Source of the DNA: Liolophura sinensis
Lineage: Eukaryota; Mollusca; Polyplacophora; Chitonida; Chitonidae
Assembly: GCF_032854445.1 (NCBI RefSeq)
Contig: NC_088300.1
Span: forward strand, 80,778,101-80,842,100
Length of the DNA: 64,000 nucleotides
Direction of reading: 5' to 3'
In this document: positions 23,078 to 36,095 of the stretch, in pieces
Position numbering within the stretch: the stretch's first letter is position 1
Layout of the letters: every line of letters begins with the position of its first letter
The notes under the pieces: model-generated
Database searches by the model: none
What the model was told of the DNA's origin: nothing
Seen by the model: only the letters and a program-made list of their open reading frames with translations
Translations under genes and position numbers: made by a program

Positions 23078-23202
23078 TTTGGATGGTTATTTGCTGAATT
23101 CTCGGTATCCTGTGAAGTTTTGAATTAGGTTTGTGGTCACGACCAGATAGACACTTATACAGCGATCTCTGCTCATTCCAGACTACGGTCTTGTCGGATG
23201 TA

Positions 23203-23210
23203 CTTATATA
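23203..23210 (-). promoter_or_regulatory. TATA box of the ACCS-like gene
   Basis: TATATAAG on the minus strand lies about 125 bases upstream of the exon 1 start codon. Normal TATA spacing would put transcription start near 23180. No other TATA element is as well placed between here and the ATG. Its function is inferred from position and consensus. Confidence 0.6.
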
Positions 23211-23225
23211 ACCGCGGTTATTTAT

Positions 23226-23235
23226 GTCACGTGAC
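23226..23235. promoter_or_regulatory. GTCACGTGAC palindromic E-box
   Basis: This is a perfect 10-bp palindrome with a CACGTG core, 15 bases upstream of the TATA box. The extended form GTCACGTGAC matches the high-affinity site of bHLH-zip factors (USF, MITF/TFE, CLEAR-type). Given its distance from the TATA box it is likely a proximal promoter site of the ACCS-like gene. Occupancy is not known. Confidence 0.55.
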
Positions 23236-23239
23236 CATC

Positions 23240-24327
23240 TGGGTGGAGCCTATGAGAGTGCGTTAGTTAGTGAAGTAAATCTTATATACAGTGTAGTCTG
23301 TGTGTTAAAGGGCTGTGGTCCAGTCCGCTCTGGGCATTTGGAAGAGAGAAACTCCGAACTACAAGTAACGCTATCACGATTATATGGTTAGAGCTATCAA
23401 CTACAACTGCTTGACAAATGGAGCACAGTGTCCTGTGTAAATTTACCCTTTTATAGTAGAAAAAAATGATGCTATAAAAGTGTCTCAAGATATTGAGATT
23501 CAAACATTTCCACTTTTGGTTCAGTTGCAGACGTTATGTGTGGCATTTTTTTTGGCTGCTTCTCAGCTTTCTGTGCAATAACCCGCGAAATTCCATGTTA
23601 ATACTTTGTACTTCAGAGAAATATCGCGCTTTTTAAGCATTGTAGCCGATAACTGATTACCAACATGTCTTCTAAGATTGTTGCAGACTCATCTTTGCAT
23701 GGCGTGAGCCCTTTATGTACTTGACCCAAAAGTAGAAGAGGTTCAAACAGGATAAAGTGGGTGGGCAGCCTGAAGAGTTTCAAACTGGATAAAGTGTGTG
23801 GGCAGCCTTCGCCCTGAGAAGTGCCAATCCACGCATGTGCATGAGTAAAAAGCTAGGTGCACTTCACTGTCACTTGTGGATAGTCAAAAATTACTTCTGT
23901 TTGTTTGAATCTGGACAAAATATACGTTGTTATTTACAATATAAAATAGTTTATTGCCTACTGTATCGGAAAACAAACAATAAAAGAAAAAAAACAGTGA
24001 CTGCAGCGTTTTTCAACGAGTCTAGAAGCTCATATGGAATGTATACTATTGCACATTTCATATTTAATACAACACAACACTAGAGACGATTTAAGCACAA
24101 CTTTATATTCATCAGTACATTGGAAAAACATGAAATGCTGGAGCAACAAATCATCGAAACACCAGGCATATGCATCGCTGTTGGGCTACAGTGCGAAGTT
24201 GATGCGATAGTGCGATAGTTATGTGCGATAGTGCGAGGCGACGCTGCGAAGTTGATGAGCTATGGGGTGTGGCGAAGTTGCGAAGTTGCGAAGTGGACGA
24301 GTGATCGGGTGGAACTAAACTACGAGG
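23240..24327. other. ACCS upstream region
   Basis: No gene recognised. Degenerate GCGAAGTTGATGAGC words from 24180 flank the SINE at 24328-24510. Confidence 0.5.
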
Positions 24328-24510
24328 TCCAGCTGATGCTGACTTCCTCTCCGGCCGTACATGGGAAGGTCTGCCAGAACTTGCGGATGGCCGTGGGTTT
24401 CCTCCGGGCTCTGTCCGGTTTCCTCCCACCACAATGCTGGACAGCCGTCGCATAAGTGAAATATTCTTGTCTATATCGTAAAACGCCGATCAAATAAATA
24501 GATAAATAAA
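24328..24510 (+). mobile_element. SINE family A copy, 5' truncated
   Basis: On the plus strand it runs from TGCTGACTTCCTCTCCGGCC to GTAAAACGCCGATC with an (AAAT/AGAT) tail. It lacks the tRNA-like head. It lies inside a GCGAAGTTGATGAGC-type degenerate repeat that is present on both sides (24175-24310 and 24511-24590). Confidence 0.8.
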
Positions 24511-24679
24511 CTGCGAGGCGAAGCTGCAAAAATGATGAGCGATGAGGCGGGCCAAACTGCGAGGAGAAGGTGTGAAGTTTATGAGCAGTTGGGTGGGGCC
24601 ATACTGACTGATCTCACAAGCAGCTTCCATATCCAGACTGATCCTACAAGCAGTTTCCATATCCAGACTGTACACTCAA

Positions 24680-24985
24680 CAGTATAGGATAAGTACAGCT
24701 GATGTCTACAGTAAAGCAGTATATGATAAGTACAGCTGTTATCTACGGTCAAGCAATATCGAATAAATACAGCTGATATCTACAATCAAGCAATTTAGGA
24801 TAAGTACAGCTCATGTCTACAGTCAAGCAGTATCGGATAAGTACAGCTGCTGTCTACGGTCAAGCAGTATCACATAAGTACAGCTGTTATCTACGGTCAA
24901 GCATCATCGAATAAGTACAGCTAATATATACAGCCAAGCAGTATCGGATAAGGACAGCTGATATCTAGTCAAGCAGTATCGGATG
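24680..24985. repeat. 37-bp degenerate repeat
   Basis: About eight units of GGATAAGTACAGCTGATATC then TACAGTCAAGCAGTATC. Confidence 0.88.
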
Positions 24986-25427
24986 TAGGGCAGATTTCCA
25001 TCAAACCTTAACCACACCTGATAGATAATATAGTGGCATATAGCCTGTGATTTTCTAACACGTTTGGATGATGACAAATGTGTATGGTACTTTGATATAC
25101 ATAGTGCGGGTCACACGCTTGGCTCACACCCTTACTACAATCTTGTGTACAGTCACCACGTGCTAACCGTTTACAATCAGGGTGACCTTATCCCGGTATG
25201 TATTGAATAATACCAGCATAAAATGTTTTCCGCACGCTGAATCATCGAGTTTTATCAGTTTTTCCTGTTGTGTCTCCACTAACAGTAACTCCCTTGATTG
25301 GGATTAACCCTGCAGAAGTATTCAATTTCACTCAACACACATGTAACGACAAAGATTATGAGAGTTAATGTACTATTTGTCACTTGACAATGTGTCATTT
25401 AATTATTGGCAGATGTATATTATTCTC

Positions 25428-27185
25428 TCTAATCATTTGGTGTGCATGTGGTGTAGAGATCTCTCTAATCATTGGTGTGCATGTGGTGTAGAGATCTCCC
25501 TAATCATTTAGTGTATGTGTGTAGAGATCTCTCTAATCATTTGGTGTGCATGTGGTGTAGAGATCTCCCTAATCATTTGGTGTGCATGTGGTGTAGAGAT
25601 CTCCCTAATCATTTAGTGTTTATGTGGTGTAGAGATCTCCCTAATCATTTAGTGTGCATGTGGTGTAGAGATCTCCCTAATCATTTGGTGTTTATGTGGT
25701 GTAGAGATCTCCCTAATCATTTAGTGTGTGTGTGGTGTAGAGATCTCCCTAATCATTTAGTGTGTATGTGGTGTAGAGATCTCCCTAATCATTTAGTGTG
25801 CATGTGGTGTAGAGATCTCCCTAATCATTTAGTGTGCACGTAGTGTAGAGATTTGGTGTGCATGTGGTGTAGGGATCTCCCTAATCATTTGGTGTGCATG
25901 TGGTGTAGGGATCTCCCTAATCATTTGGTGTGCATGTGGTGTAGGGATCTCCCTAATCATTTGGTGTGCATGTGGTGTAGGGATCTCACTAATCATTTGG
26001 TGTGCATGTGGTGTAGGATCTCCCTAATCATTTGGTGAGCATGTGGTGTAGGGATCTCACTAATCATTTGGTGTGCATGTGGTGTAGGGATCTCACTAAT
26101 CATTTGGTGTGTATGTGGTATAGGGATCTCCCTAATCATTTGGTGTGCATGTGGTGTGGGGCTCTCCCTAATCATTTAGTGTGTATGTGGTGTAGAGATC
26201 TCTCTAATGATTTGGTGTGCATGTGGTGTAGAGATCTCTCTAATGATTTGGTATGCATGTGGTGTAGAGTTCTCCCTAATCATTTGGTGTGGATGTGGTG
26301 TAAAGATCTACTTAATCAATTGGTGTGCATGTTCTGTAGGATTTCCCTAATCATTTGGTGTGCATGTGGTGTAGGGATCTCTCTAATGATTTGGTATGCA
26401 TGTTCTGTAGAGACCTCCCTAATCAACTAGTGAGCACGTAGTGTAGAGATCTCTCTAATCACTTGGATGTGCATGTGGTGTAAAGATCTCACTAATCATT
26501 TGGTGTGCATGTGGTGAAGGGATCTGTCTCTAATCATTTGGTGTGCATGTGGTCTAGAGATCTCCCTAATCATTTGGTGTGCATGTGGTATAGAGAGATC
26601 TCTAATCATTTGGTGTGCCTGTAGTGTAGGATCTCTCTAATCATTTAGTGTGCATGTGATCTAGAGATATCACTAAACATTTGGTGTGCATGTGGTGTAG
26701 AGAGATCTCTAATCATTTGGTGTGCCTGTAGTGTAGGATCTCTCTAATCATTTAGTGTGCATGTGGTCTAGAGATATCACTAAACATTTGATGTGCATGT
26801 GGTGTAGAGATCTCTCTAATCATTTAGTGTGCATGTGGTGTAGAGATTTCTGTATTCACTTGGTGTGCATGTGGTGTAGGGATCTCTCTGATGATTTGGT
26901 ATGCATGTTCTGTAGAGACCTCCCTAATCATTTAGTGTGCACGTAGTGTAGAGATTTGGTGTGCATGTGGTGTAGGGATCTCCCTAATCATTTGGTGTGC
27001 TTGTGGTGTAGGGATCTCACTAATCATTTGGTGTGCATGTGGTGTAGAGATCTCCCTAATTATTTAGTGTGTATGTGGTGTAGAGATCTCCCTAATCATT
27101 TAGTGTGTATGTGGTGTAGAGATCTCCCTAATCATTTGGTGTGCATGTGGTGTAGGGATCTCACTAATCATTTGGTGCGTGGCGT
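25428..27185. repeat. 36-bp satellite-like array, about 48 copies
   Basis: Units of GTGTGCATGTGGTGTAGAGA then TCTCCCTAATCATTTG, with a degenerate middle section (26450-26900) and repeated blocks, for example around 25843 and 26946. The period is a multiple of three, so it leaves open frames on both strands; these are not genes. It is upstream of the ACCS promoter. Confidence 0.93.
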
Positions 27186-27289
27186 AAAGATCGTTTTCTA
27201 AACTATGATAATGGTGTGGTATATGAAGTAGAAAATGAGTTTATATGCTGGTGTCAGCTGAATATTCTCTACAGCGCAGGCCGGTAGTA

Positions 27290-28015
27290 TTCCATGCAAG
27301 GAACAGTGCGAAAATTCTATGAAAAGGAAACCGGGAATAGCCTTTGCAGTGAAAACCGGGAATCCCATTTGCAGTGGAAACCGGGAATCCCCTTTGCAGT
27401 GGAAACCGGGAATCCCCTTTGAAGCGAAAACCGGTAAAATCCCATGCAAAAAAAAAAAAATAAGATCATCCTTTGCTGTGAAAACGTGAAATATTCAATG
27501 CAGCGGAAACTAAGAAAATCACTTGCAAGAAAAATTGGGGACAATGCGTTGCAGTGAAAACCCGTGGAAACGCAATGCAGGAGAAACTGGAGACCTCATG
27601 TAGACTGAGACTAAGTTATATTAGTCTCAAATGCGGGGAGACCGGTAAGATCATACGTTGCCAAGTTAGATTCCTGATAGGCATACAAGGATATCCAGTG
27701 AAGATGTGTTGCGAGAGAAATCGGAAAGTTTTCTTGCAGGAAAAATTTGGTGCCGGGGGGAGAACTTTTGCAGAACCCGGGAATACATCATGCAGGAGAA
27801 CCGAGGGAGGATCCTGTTCAGGGAGAACAGCTCATACAGGAGAACCTGAGAAAGATCCTATTTAGGGGAACCCGAGATCAGCCCATACAGTAGAACCCGG
27901 GCATGATCCTATTGAAGGGAAGCCGATAACATCTCATACAGGAGAATCCGGGGAAGAACCTTTTTAAGGGAAACCGATAACATCTCGTACAGGAGAACCC
28001 GGGAAGGATCATATT
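27290..28015. repeat. Degenerate 26-bp and about 50-bp repeats
   Basis: 27300-27560 holds units of GGAAACCGGGAATCCCCTTT then GCAGT. 27720-28015 holds looser units around CATACAGGAGAACCCGGG and GATCCTATT. The two parts share the GAAACCGG/GAACCCGG core and may be one decayed family. Confidence 0.8.
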
Positions 28016-28018
28016 CAT

Positions 28019-31000
28019 TTTTTTTGATTTGATTTGATTTATTCACCAGAAAGAAAATAGAAAAGGAAGAACATCTCAATACCTCTATGTACCTAAACCT
28101 CTTGTATCCGCATGGTTATATATAAATATATATACACACACATACACACATACATATACATACATATACATACACACCCACAAACACACAGGCACACGCA
28201 TATGTATGTACATGTACGTATATTCATACAAATACATCTTAAATATTATCGTAATGTGCACAGTATAAGTAGGCCTATATAATAATGGTTTTTTCTTAAT
28301 CAAGGTTAATACAAACAGGTATATACACACACACATAATTACATATGTACGGATACATCAGTTTGTCAACATAATACAACTTATAGCACTCTGGCGGGAG
28401 CAGAAACCCCAAAGGGCTTATTGTATCCCATAACATGTTTAAATTTAATTGACAAGAGATGCTAACTGGTTAATACTCATATGTTGGAATGAAGCACTTG
28501 CACATACGTACATGTGTACCTAATTATGCATACACATAGTAGTTACTACTGTAGCACCCACTCCTAAATATAAGGATATACAGACAGTAAAGAGAATTTA
28601 CATTCGTAAATATGTGTACAAATATGCACACGCACACATGTGCACTTATGAATTAATATTCATATCAATCAAGGCGACAACAATATACTATCAAGAGAAA
28701 ACGTTAAGCAAGCAACTACGTGTCGCAACTGGGTTAATTCAAAACGTATGTACAATTGTGGATGACTTGGTGTAGTAATGATTATAGCTATATGCTTCAT
28801 CAGCTGTATATTTTTCTCAGGAGTAAAGTTTTCAAAGACGATTTAAATAATGATAAAGAGGTGATTTCTTTAAAATTGGAGGGCAGTTTATTCCATTCGA
28901 TCGGTCCTTTTATTTTACAAGTGTGTAGGGATAGATTGCTTCTATGAAATGGTCGGTGTAAGTTAAAATATGATGTTCTAGTTGGATAGCAGTGAATATC
29001 AGACTGTTTTGTAAAGTAAGTACGGGTGTATAATGGAGTAATGCTAGGATTGTAGAAGTATTTGTGAACTAACTGGAGTGTCTGAAAGGTGTTAACCGCG
29101 GTAACAGGTATTATACTCAGTAAAAATAGGCGCGGTGTGTTCGTATTTATGAGAGGAGGTAATAATGCGTAATGCTCGTTTTTGAAGACGGATTAGGGGA
29201 AGAAGATGTGTTTCATAAGTATTTCCCCACACAGCATTGCAGTACGTAATATATGGGTTAATAAGTGCATAGTACAGGATGAACAGAGTATTTTTCTTTA
29301 GGGCATATTTAATATGATTTATCACCCCTAAATTACGGGATATTTTTTTGCAGATATTATTTATGTGGTTTGTCCACGTTAATCTTTCATTGAAAGTTAT
29401 ACCTAAGAAATTGAAGGTCTTGATTTTTTCGATATTTACGCCTGCTATAGCCAGGAAAGGAGTAGCATGATTATTTATTCTGCGATTGGGAGCGATGTAC
29501 ATAAATTTGGTTTTCTTAATATTAAGAGACAGTTTATTGCAACATAGCCAATCGTAAATTTTTTCAATTTCACGATTAAAAGTTTCCAGGAGGTGTGCTG
29601 GATCATCATTGCAAAGGACAGCACTAGTATCATCAGCAAGCAATATGATATCAAGTAGAGATGAAACATCTTTAATGTCATTAATGTATATTAAAAAGAG
29701 AAGGGGTCCTAGGATTGAGCCCTGAGGAACACCAATATTCATGTATTTAGTAGTTGATCGGCAATCGTTGTATAAAAGGCAATGTGATCTGTTTTTCAGA
29801 TAATCATTAAACCATATATTACTAAGACCTTTGACACCATAATGGTCGAGTTTTTTCAACAATATATTGTGGTCTACAGTATCAAAAGCCTTTGCAAGGT
29901 CTAGAAAAAGAGTGATGCTGTACTTATTTGTTTCTTTAGCAGTTACTAGTTTATCATATAGAGCAATTATTGCATGTGTAGTAGAGTGATGCGATCTGAA
30001 ACCGAACTGTTGACTGTACATAATATCGTTCATTTCGAGGAACGTCGTCAGACAGTTAACCACCAGTTTTTCGATGATTTTGCTGAAACACGGTAAGACA
30101 GATATTGGTCGGTAATTTTTAAACTCCTTCATTTCATCCGATTTATACACTGGTGTGAGTTTAGCACTTTTCATTTTATCAGGGAATATTCCAGTTTGAA
30201 ACGATAAGTTTATTATATGGGTCAGCGGTTTCGCTATTGCTGTGGCACAATACTTTACAACTGAAACACGAATCTCATCTAGGCCAGGAGAGCTATTCTT
30301 CAGTACCATGATAACATCTACAACTTCTGCTGAGGTACAGGGATCGAGACTGAAATTTGGTACTGATGGTGTTTTGAGAAAAGTTTCAAAATTTTGCCCC
30401 ATCTGCGGTATCTCCCCAGCAATAACACTTGGGGCTGTGTTAAAGTAGCCATTAAAATTGTCTGCTATGCTCTGAGGATCACTGTCTTCAATATCATTTA
30501 TATAAAAAGATTTAGGTAGTACATTATTACGTTTCGTCTGTATAAGTTCATTTATTATTTTCCATGTGCCCTTTATGTTATTGTTGACCAGATTAAATTG
30601 TCATAATAAGATTTTCTGGAAATACGAAGTGTGTGATTTAATTTATTTCTATATGTTCTGTATTGCGTACTTATCGTGCTGTCATTATGCTTCAGGTGTA
30701 GTTTATACAAATTATTCTTTTCTTTGCATGAATTTAAAATGGCTGAGCTTACCCAAGGTTTTGTTTTTTATTGCTATGTTTAAATTTACGAAGTGGAAAG
30801 CACTGATCATAAATGGATTTAAATTGCTCTAGAAAAGAGTCATATGCGACATTGGTATCGCTTTCATTAAACACGTGATTCCATTTATAATTATTCAAAC
30901 ATGCTTTAAAGTTAAGCTTATTATTTTCAGAAAAAAGACGTTTATAGATTGGGATAGGTTTGCTTTCGTTCATATCATATAATGGCTGACTGCTAAAATG

Positions 31001-31200
31001 GAAAATGGGAAAATGATCGGTTATATCAGTCAAGAGAATGCCGGAAGTCAATGCACTTTGGTGATGATTCGTAAATATGTTGTCGATCAAAGTTGCAGTC
31101 CTATCGGTTATTCTTGTGGGCTTTGTAATTTTAGGGAAAAAATGGAACGATTTAAGGTTTTCTAAGAAATACTTTGACGGTAGGGAAAACCGAAAGTACC
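28019..31200 (-). mobile_element. 5'-truncated non-LTR retrotransposon (CR1/L2-like)
   Basis: The extent is taken from the ORF2 remnant plus about 780 bases of 3' UTR down to a short-repeat tail (AATCAAATCAAATCAAA on the minus strand) at 28022-28045. Such a microsatellite-like 3' end is typical of CR1/L2 elements. The 3' UTR carries CA/TA-rich simple sequence (28115-28215, 28320-28340). No clear target-site duplication was found. Confidence 0.75.
28800..31200 (-). pseudogene. LINE ORF2 remnant (endonuclease end plus reverse transcriptase), frame-broken
   Basis: The minus strand encodes the C-terminal end of an APE-type endonuclease (ITKPTRITDRTATLIDNIFT, about 31120), a linker helix region, then a reverse transcriptase. 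The RT blocks are LTPVYKSDEMKEFKNYRPIS, FLDLAKAFDTVDHNILL, GVPQGSILGPLLFLIYINDI and the catalytic LADDT (FADD in most elements), followed by RLQKRALRII and a C-terminal GPIEWNKLPSNF. The frame is broken near 29100, 30588 and 30760, and stop TGA falls at 28802-28800. It resembles the CR1/L2/Jockey superfamily. No intact 5' endonuclease or ORF1 is present, so it is a dead 5'-truncated copy. Confidence 0.9.
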
Positions 31201-32864
31201 TCGTGTAGTTGAAGCCGGCCCATGACTGACTGGTCAAAAGAACAGCATCAGCCTCGTTGCCAATATGTGTTACACAGCATAGTAATAACCCATGGTGAAT
31301 GGTGTCCAGGAGATTCCAAGTATAACCCCTGATGCACTTTATACCTGAGGCCTACACAGTTCTTCAGTTAAATGCGATATATCTGCCGCATATATAATGC
31401 AATTACAGCTATGACAGCAGCCGCTCACTATAACCAAAGTTTTTTGGAAATAACAGATAATCCGTCTACACTTCAGACGCCAAGACGTGCCTTCTAAGGC
31501 CTTAGAATCACCGAGTCGTTTATACAGCGCCCGATGCCTTCGTGGACGCATACGTGAGATAAACATACAGACACAGATTACCTACACAAGTCTGGAGAAG
31601 ACACAGCCACACCCTGGGCAAACAAGACAAGTAATCTCTCCTTTCACATAAGCAACAAGACATCAGCACTGATGGGCGATTTTCAACGTTTAACGGCGTC
31701 TACATTTCACCACTGACTTTTGGGTGTCACTGGCAAACGCAAAGAACATGAAAACAGTTATAGAACTGTATATGCAGCGCCCTATTGATATACACCAAGG
31801 CTCATGCTTGTTTGTTTTGTAGTGCGGAGAATAATGTCACTTTGAGCCTTTTTGGTAGCCCCACAGGTCCCAAAGCTCACCTGCTAACATGCCATCATTG
31901 TGCTGTCTAAATGGAACGGGAAGGCGCATCATCGTGTAATTCTAACTGGAATTTATTCATATCCAATGGTCACATCATACTTACATACCATGTAGACAAA
32001 TTTGTACGTCAATTAGATCACAAGCTGATCTCTTCCTTTGATGGTTCATTCAAAGTAATCAAACTTGAATTTAAATCAATAAATGTATATGTAGCCCAAG
32101 GTACAGCTATAATCTCATATATGCATTTTTTTTTCTATTTGCAACCACACCACCCCACCCCCAACACACACACTTATACTCCCCTCCCTTGCTCCGCTCT
32201 TCTAAGCCTGCCGCAGTACGCCTGAACCAGCAGCTCTATCAGCTGGCGCCATTCCATCAGCAGTCTTGAAAGCTGCAAGAATTTGGAAATCCAACCCGAA
32301 TTCCTCCCTTATGTGGAGTTTCCTCATTGAATGGTTATCACTTTATAGAAGTTTGTGCGATAAAATTTGCCGAATAATCGGTGGGCCATGCTATCACGGT
32401 ATTGCCTTCACCGTGTAGTTTAAGCGACCAAATAACGCCTGCAATAAGCCGTTGACCGTAATACTGACGGACGGTTGTGTAGTTTTGCACAGAAATTCCA
32501 GTCATTCCAACCAGTAGTCCTAATGTAGAATGAAGCAATCCCAGGGCACTTAGACCGGTTCACTTATTCCCTTTAATTGATCCAGATCCAGATCCCCTTG
32601 CTAATTTAAAATTCTCTTGGAATTTACTTCATTTTCTGAGGCTCACATATTCCTTTATATGTACCGATTTGTTACTAGTCCTTGTTTTGTAAAAGTGAAA
32701 AATTACTAAGTGAAGCAAGCGTAAAACTACGCATGGTATAGACCCATCGTCATCAAACTTCTCGGAAACCATTACAGATTACACGGCTATTCTACTTTGA
32801 ATTTTATCACAGCACATATATCAGGCGATCATCACTTCCAAAACTGTTTTACAGATAAAGGAGA
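31200..32864. other. Intergenic sequence between LINE and Crk 3' end
   Basis: No exon, RNA gene or clear repeat recognised. A C-rich CACCCCAACACACA stretch occurs at about 32145-32175. Confidence 0.4.
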
Positions 32865-33165
32865 GGTAGCTTATCTACCAGTAAATAATCCACAGTTATC
32901 AACGAGGTAGCTTATCTACAGACCAGTAGATAATCCACAGTTATCCCCAAGAGGTAGCTTATCTATCAGTAGATAATCCAGTTATCCCCGAGAAGTAGCT
33001 TATCTACCAGTAGATAATCCACATTTATCCCTGAGAGGTAGCTTATCTACCAGTAGATAATCCACAGTCATCCCCGAGAGGTAACTTACCAGTAGATAAT
33101 CAACATTTATTCCCGACAGGTAGCTTATCTACCAGCTTATCTACCATAATCCACACTTATCCCCG
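32865..33165. repeat. About 47-bp repeat
   Basis: Six units of GAGAGGTAGCTTATCTACCA then GTAGATAATCCACAGTTATC then CCC. Each contains the palindrome TATCTACCAGTAGATA. Confidence 0.9.
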
Positions 33166-33601
33166 GCTATATTCTACAGATGTACATATGACCGGTGCTC
33201 AAAATGTATAATTCAAAATTCTACGTGAGACTTTAATTCATAAAAAAAATATTTTCCCTAAATCAAATCTATATAATGATATTTTATGTTTCTTGTCTAT
33301 AGATTAACGGCAGGGGTCTATTGATGAGCTTTAAAGGCAGCAGACAGGCACAATTTCACCTGTTTCAAGGTGTCTAGAATATATATGGTATCACTGGTTC
33401 CTCATACCGCATTCCCCTCCAACTTTTTATCACATTTGTATGGTGGGTGTTGCCTCTCTTGGGGTTCGATCAATGGTCTTGAACTCAAAAAACCACCGGT
33501 TTAAACCCTAGCAAGCGTAGTTGTCTGTGTTGTCCCAGGAGTCGACAGTCCTTGTCCAGTAATAAAATTTCACGTTTTACAATGCAACTTTAAGTCAGCA
33601 C

Positions 33602-34085
33602 TGTTGCATTGGGGTGTGTGGTTTCCTCAAGACTATGGCGTGTATCCTTCACCCATAAACTGGGCTTCATTCCATTATTTTCAGCACTGTTGCACTGGTG
33701 TGTGGTTTCCTCAAAATCCTGGCGTGTATCCTTCACCCATAAACTGGGCTTCATTCCATTATTTTCAGCACTGTTGCACTGGTGTGTGGTTTCCTCAAGA
33801 CTATGGCGTGTATCCTTCACCCATAAACTGGGCTTCATTCCATTATTTTCAGCACTGTTGCACTGGTGTGTGGTTTCCTCAAGACTATGGCGTGTATCCT
33901 TCACCCATAAACTTCGCTTCATTCCATTATTTTCAGCACTGTTGCACTGGTGTGTGGTTTCCTCAAAATCCTGGCGTGTATCCTTCACCCATAAACTGGG
34001 CTTCATTCCATTATTTTCAGCACTGTTGCATGGTTTCCTCAAGACTATGATGTGTATCCTTCACCCATAAACTTTGCTTCATTCT
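33602..34085. repeat. 84-bp minisatellite, 5.5 copies
   Basis: Units start ACTGTTGCACTGGTGTGTGG and end CCATTATTTTCAGC, in two versions (CTCAAGACTATGG and CTCAAAATCCTGG). The period is a multiple of three, which explains the long open frames on both strands. It lies beyond the Crk poly(A) signal. Confidence 0.93.
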
Positions 34086-34488
34086 TTTATTAAAGAAAAA
34101 TAACCTTTACAGCTTAAAACACCAATAAATCAATTAACTAAATCAATTAACTAAATCAATCATAATCTTGAAAGGGAACGCTGTAAAATGTCAGATGGAA
34201 AGCGCTGAAGGCATGAATGGTGTAAAAAGCCAGCAGTGTTTTCTCTGTATTTTGCTCTGCCAACAACCACATAGTGTTCGTGGTTGTTGGCAGAGACTTG
34301 GCAAGTTAAATCAAGTCTAGGAAGAATCTTTCTACCTAATTACTTTGGTAATTAGTACAAAAGTACCACTTCATCACTGTATTTAACTAGCATGAGACAG
34401 GAAGTTGAGCACTAAGTCAGTAGTTAGACATTATAAAGTCGACTTTATGGCAGACAAAACAACACACTCGTAGTGAAAAGAAATCAAT

Positions 34489-34494
34489 TTTATT
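34489..34494 (-). terminator. Poly(A) signal AATAAA, likely Crk 3' end
   Basis: AATAAA on the minus strand is followed 20-45 bases downstream by a GT-rich stretch (GAGTGTGTTGTTTTG), a normal arrangement for cleavage and polyadenylation. It is the most distal good signal before the 84-bp array. Confidence 0.5.
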
Positions 34495-35389
34495 GTAATA
34501 CTTAAGAGATCCGCTTTGAGGACAACAGAGAGTCATTCATAAGACAAGTTCCACCTGTGACAATGCCCAAGTGCCAATGCCTGGCAGAGAGGCACTGACA
34601 AAATGCAGCCACAGCTACAAGACACAAACATGTACCCGAGGTTAGAGGGTATAGGAACTGTGACACTGTGACACCAGCCTAGTACTGTCATCCGTGAGTA
34701 CATGAACAATAGTTGCATAAATAACCACAAGATCTGTGAAGACACACGTTCATATCATGGTTACCTGGCTCCAGTCAGAAAATAGCTGTAAGATCTGTGA
34801 AGACACACATTCATATCATGGTTACCTGGCTGCAGTCAGATTTGCTGGATACACTGAGCCTGTAACACTATATCTGCTAATACATACACATATTTATAAT
34901 GGATTCCACATTCATTTCACAGGTGCTATTCATTCATTTACATGTTTGAAATTTGATATATAATGTATATATGTATACAATCTCCATTAGCAGCAATGCA
35001 TATTGATGTAAACCTATAGTTGTCTTCAACATCTGCAAATTCAAAATAGAGTATAAATTAAAACAGTAGTGATGGCCAAAATTTCTGAAATTAGTTTTCG
35101 TTCATTGACTAACAATTTTACGTACAAGAAATAAATTACAGGTCCTTTTTCAAATAAAAAAGATTTATTTTACATTTTATTTTCAATTAACTCAAATTTC
35201 TCAAACATTCTTATACAAGGTGTGTGTAGATTTGATTCTATTCTGTTGAAAGGCCACAACTCAAGCAGCTGAATGATTAGGATGGAGAAAACAGCCTACA
35301 ACTGGGATGATAAAGCCGGCTGTTGTCATAGTGTTTGGCACAACTATTCCTTCACCAAAACTGTTACTATTTTTAGTGCAGGAGGAACC

Positions 35390-35715
35390 CCACTCCCCAC
35401 ACTGTGATATGTGGCGAGTCAAGCACAGTCTTCGTCAGCACAGACTTCCCCACACCGTGATGTGGCCAGTCACTGAGTCTTTGTCAGCACAGACTCCCCA
35501 CACTGTGACATGTGGCGAGTCACTTAGTCTTTCTCAGCACAGATTCCCCACACTGTGACATGTGGCGAGTCACTGACAGTCTTTGTCAACACAGACTCCC
35601 TACACTGTGACGTGGAGAGTCACAAGACAGTCTTTGACAGCACAGACTCCCCACACTGTGACATGTGGCGAGTCACAGACAGTCTTTGTCAGCACAGACT
35701 CCCCACACTGCAACA
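35390..35715. repeat. About 53-bp repeat in Crk 3' UTR
   Basis: Six or seven units of CACAGACTCCCCACACTGTG then ACATGTGGCGAGTCACTGAC then AGTCTTTGTCAG. Confidence 0.88.
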
Positions 35716-35749
35716 TGTGTCAGTCGGTGACTCATCTCCTACAGGTCAC

Positions 35750-36095
35750 TGTACTTTTCACAGGAGAGAAGGGCGGCCACTACACCTGACAGGAGAGAAG
35801 GGAGGCCAGGTGTGTGTATTAATGGCTGATCATCATACAGGTAACGGTACCCTTGACAGGAGAGAAGGGAGACCAGGTGTGTGGGAGTGTCTGATCATCT
35901 GACAGGTACATGTAACTGTACACCTTGCAGGAGAAAGGGGAAGCCAGTTGAGGCCAGGTGTGTTTGACACTGGCTGATCATTATATAGGTAACTGTACAC
36001 CTGACAGGTGAAAGTGAAGCCAGTGGAGGTCAGGTGTGTTTGACAGAGACTGATCATTGTACACCTGACAGGAGAGAAGGAAGGCCAGTGAAGGA
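35750..36095. repeat. About 58-bp degenerate repeat in Crk 3' UTR
   Basis: Units contain CTGACAGGAGAGAAGG, AGGCCAGGTGTGT and CTGATCAT.ATACAGGTAAC. Confidence 0.82.

Noticed and set aside
25472-27201. Long open frames encoding CRDLPNHLVCMW repeats.
   Set aside because: A 36-bp repeat with a period divisible by three automatically stays open in several frames on both strands. No start, splice or promoter support.
33590-34070. Open frames of about 150 codons on both strands with a 28-residue repeat.
   Set aside because: They follow from the 84-bp period and occur in three frames at once. No evidence of a gene.
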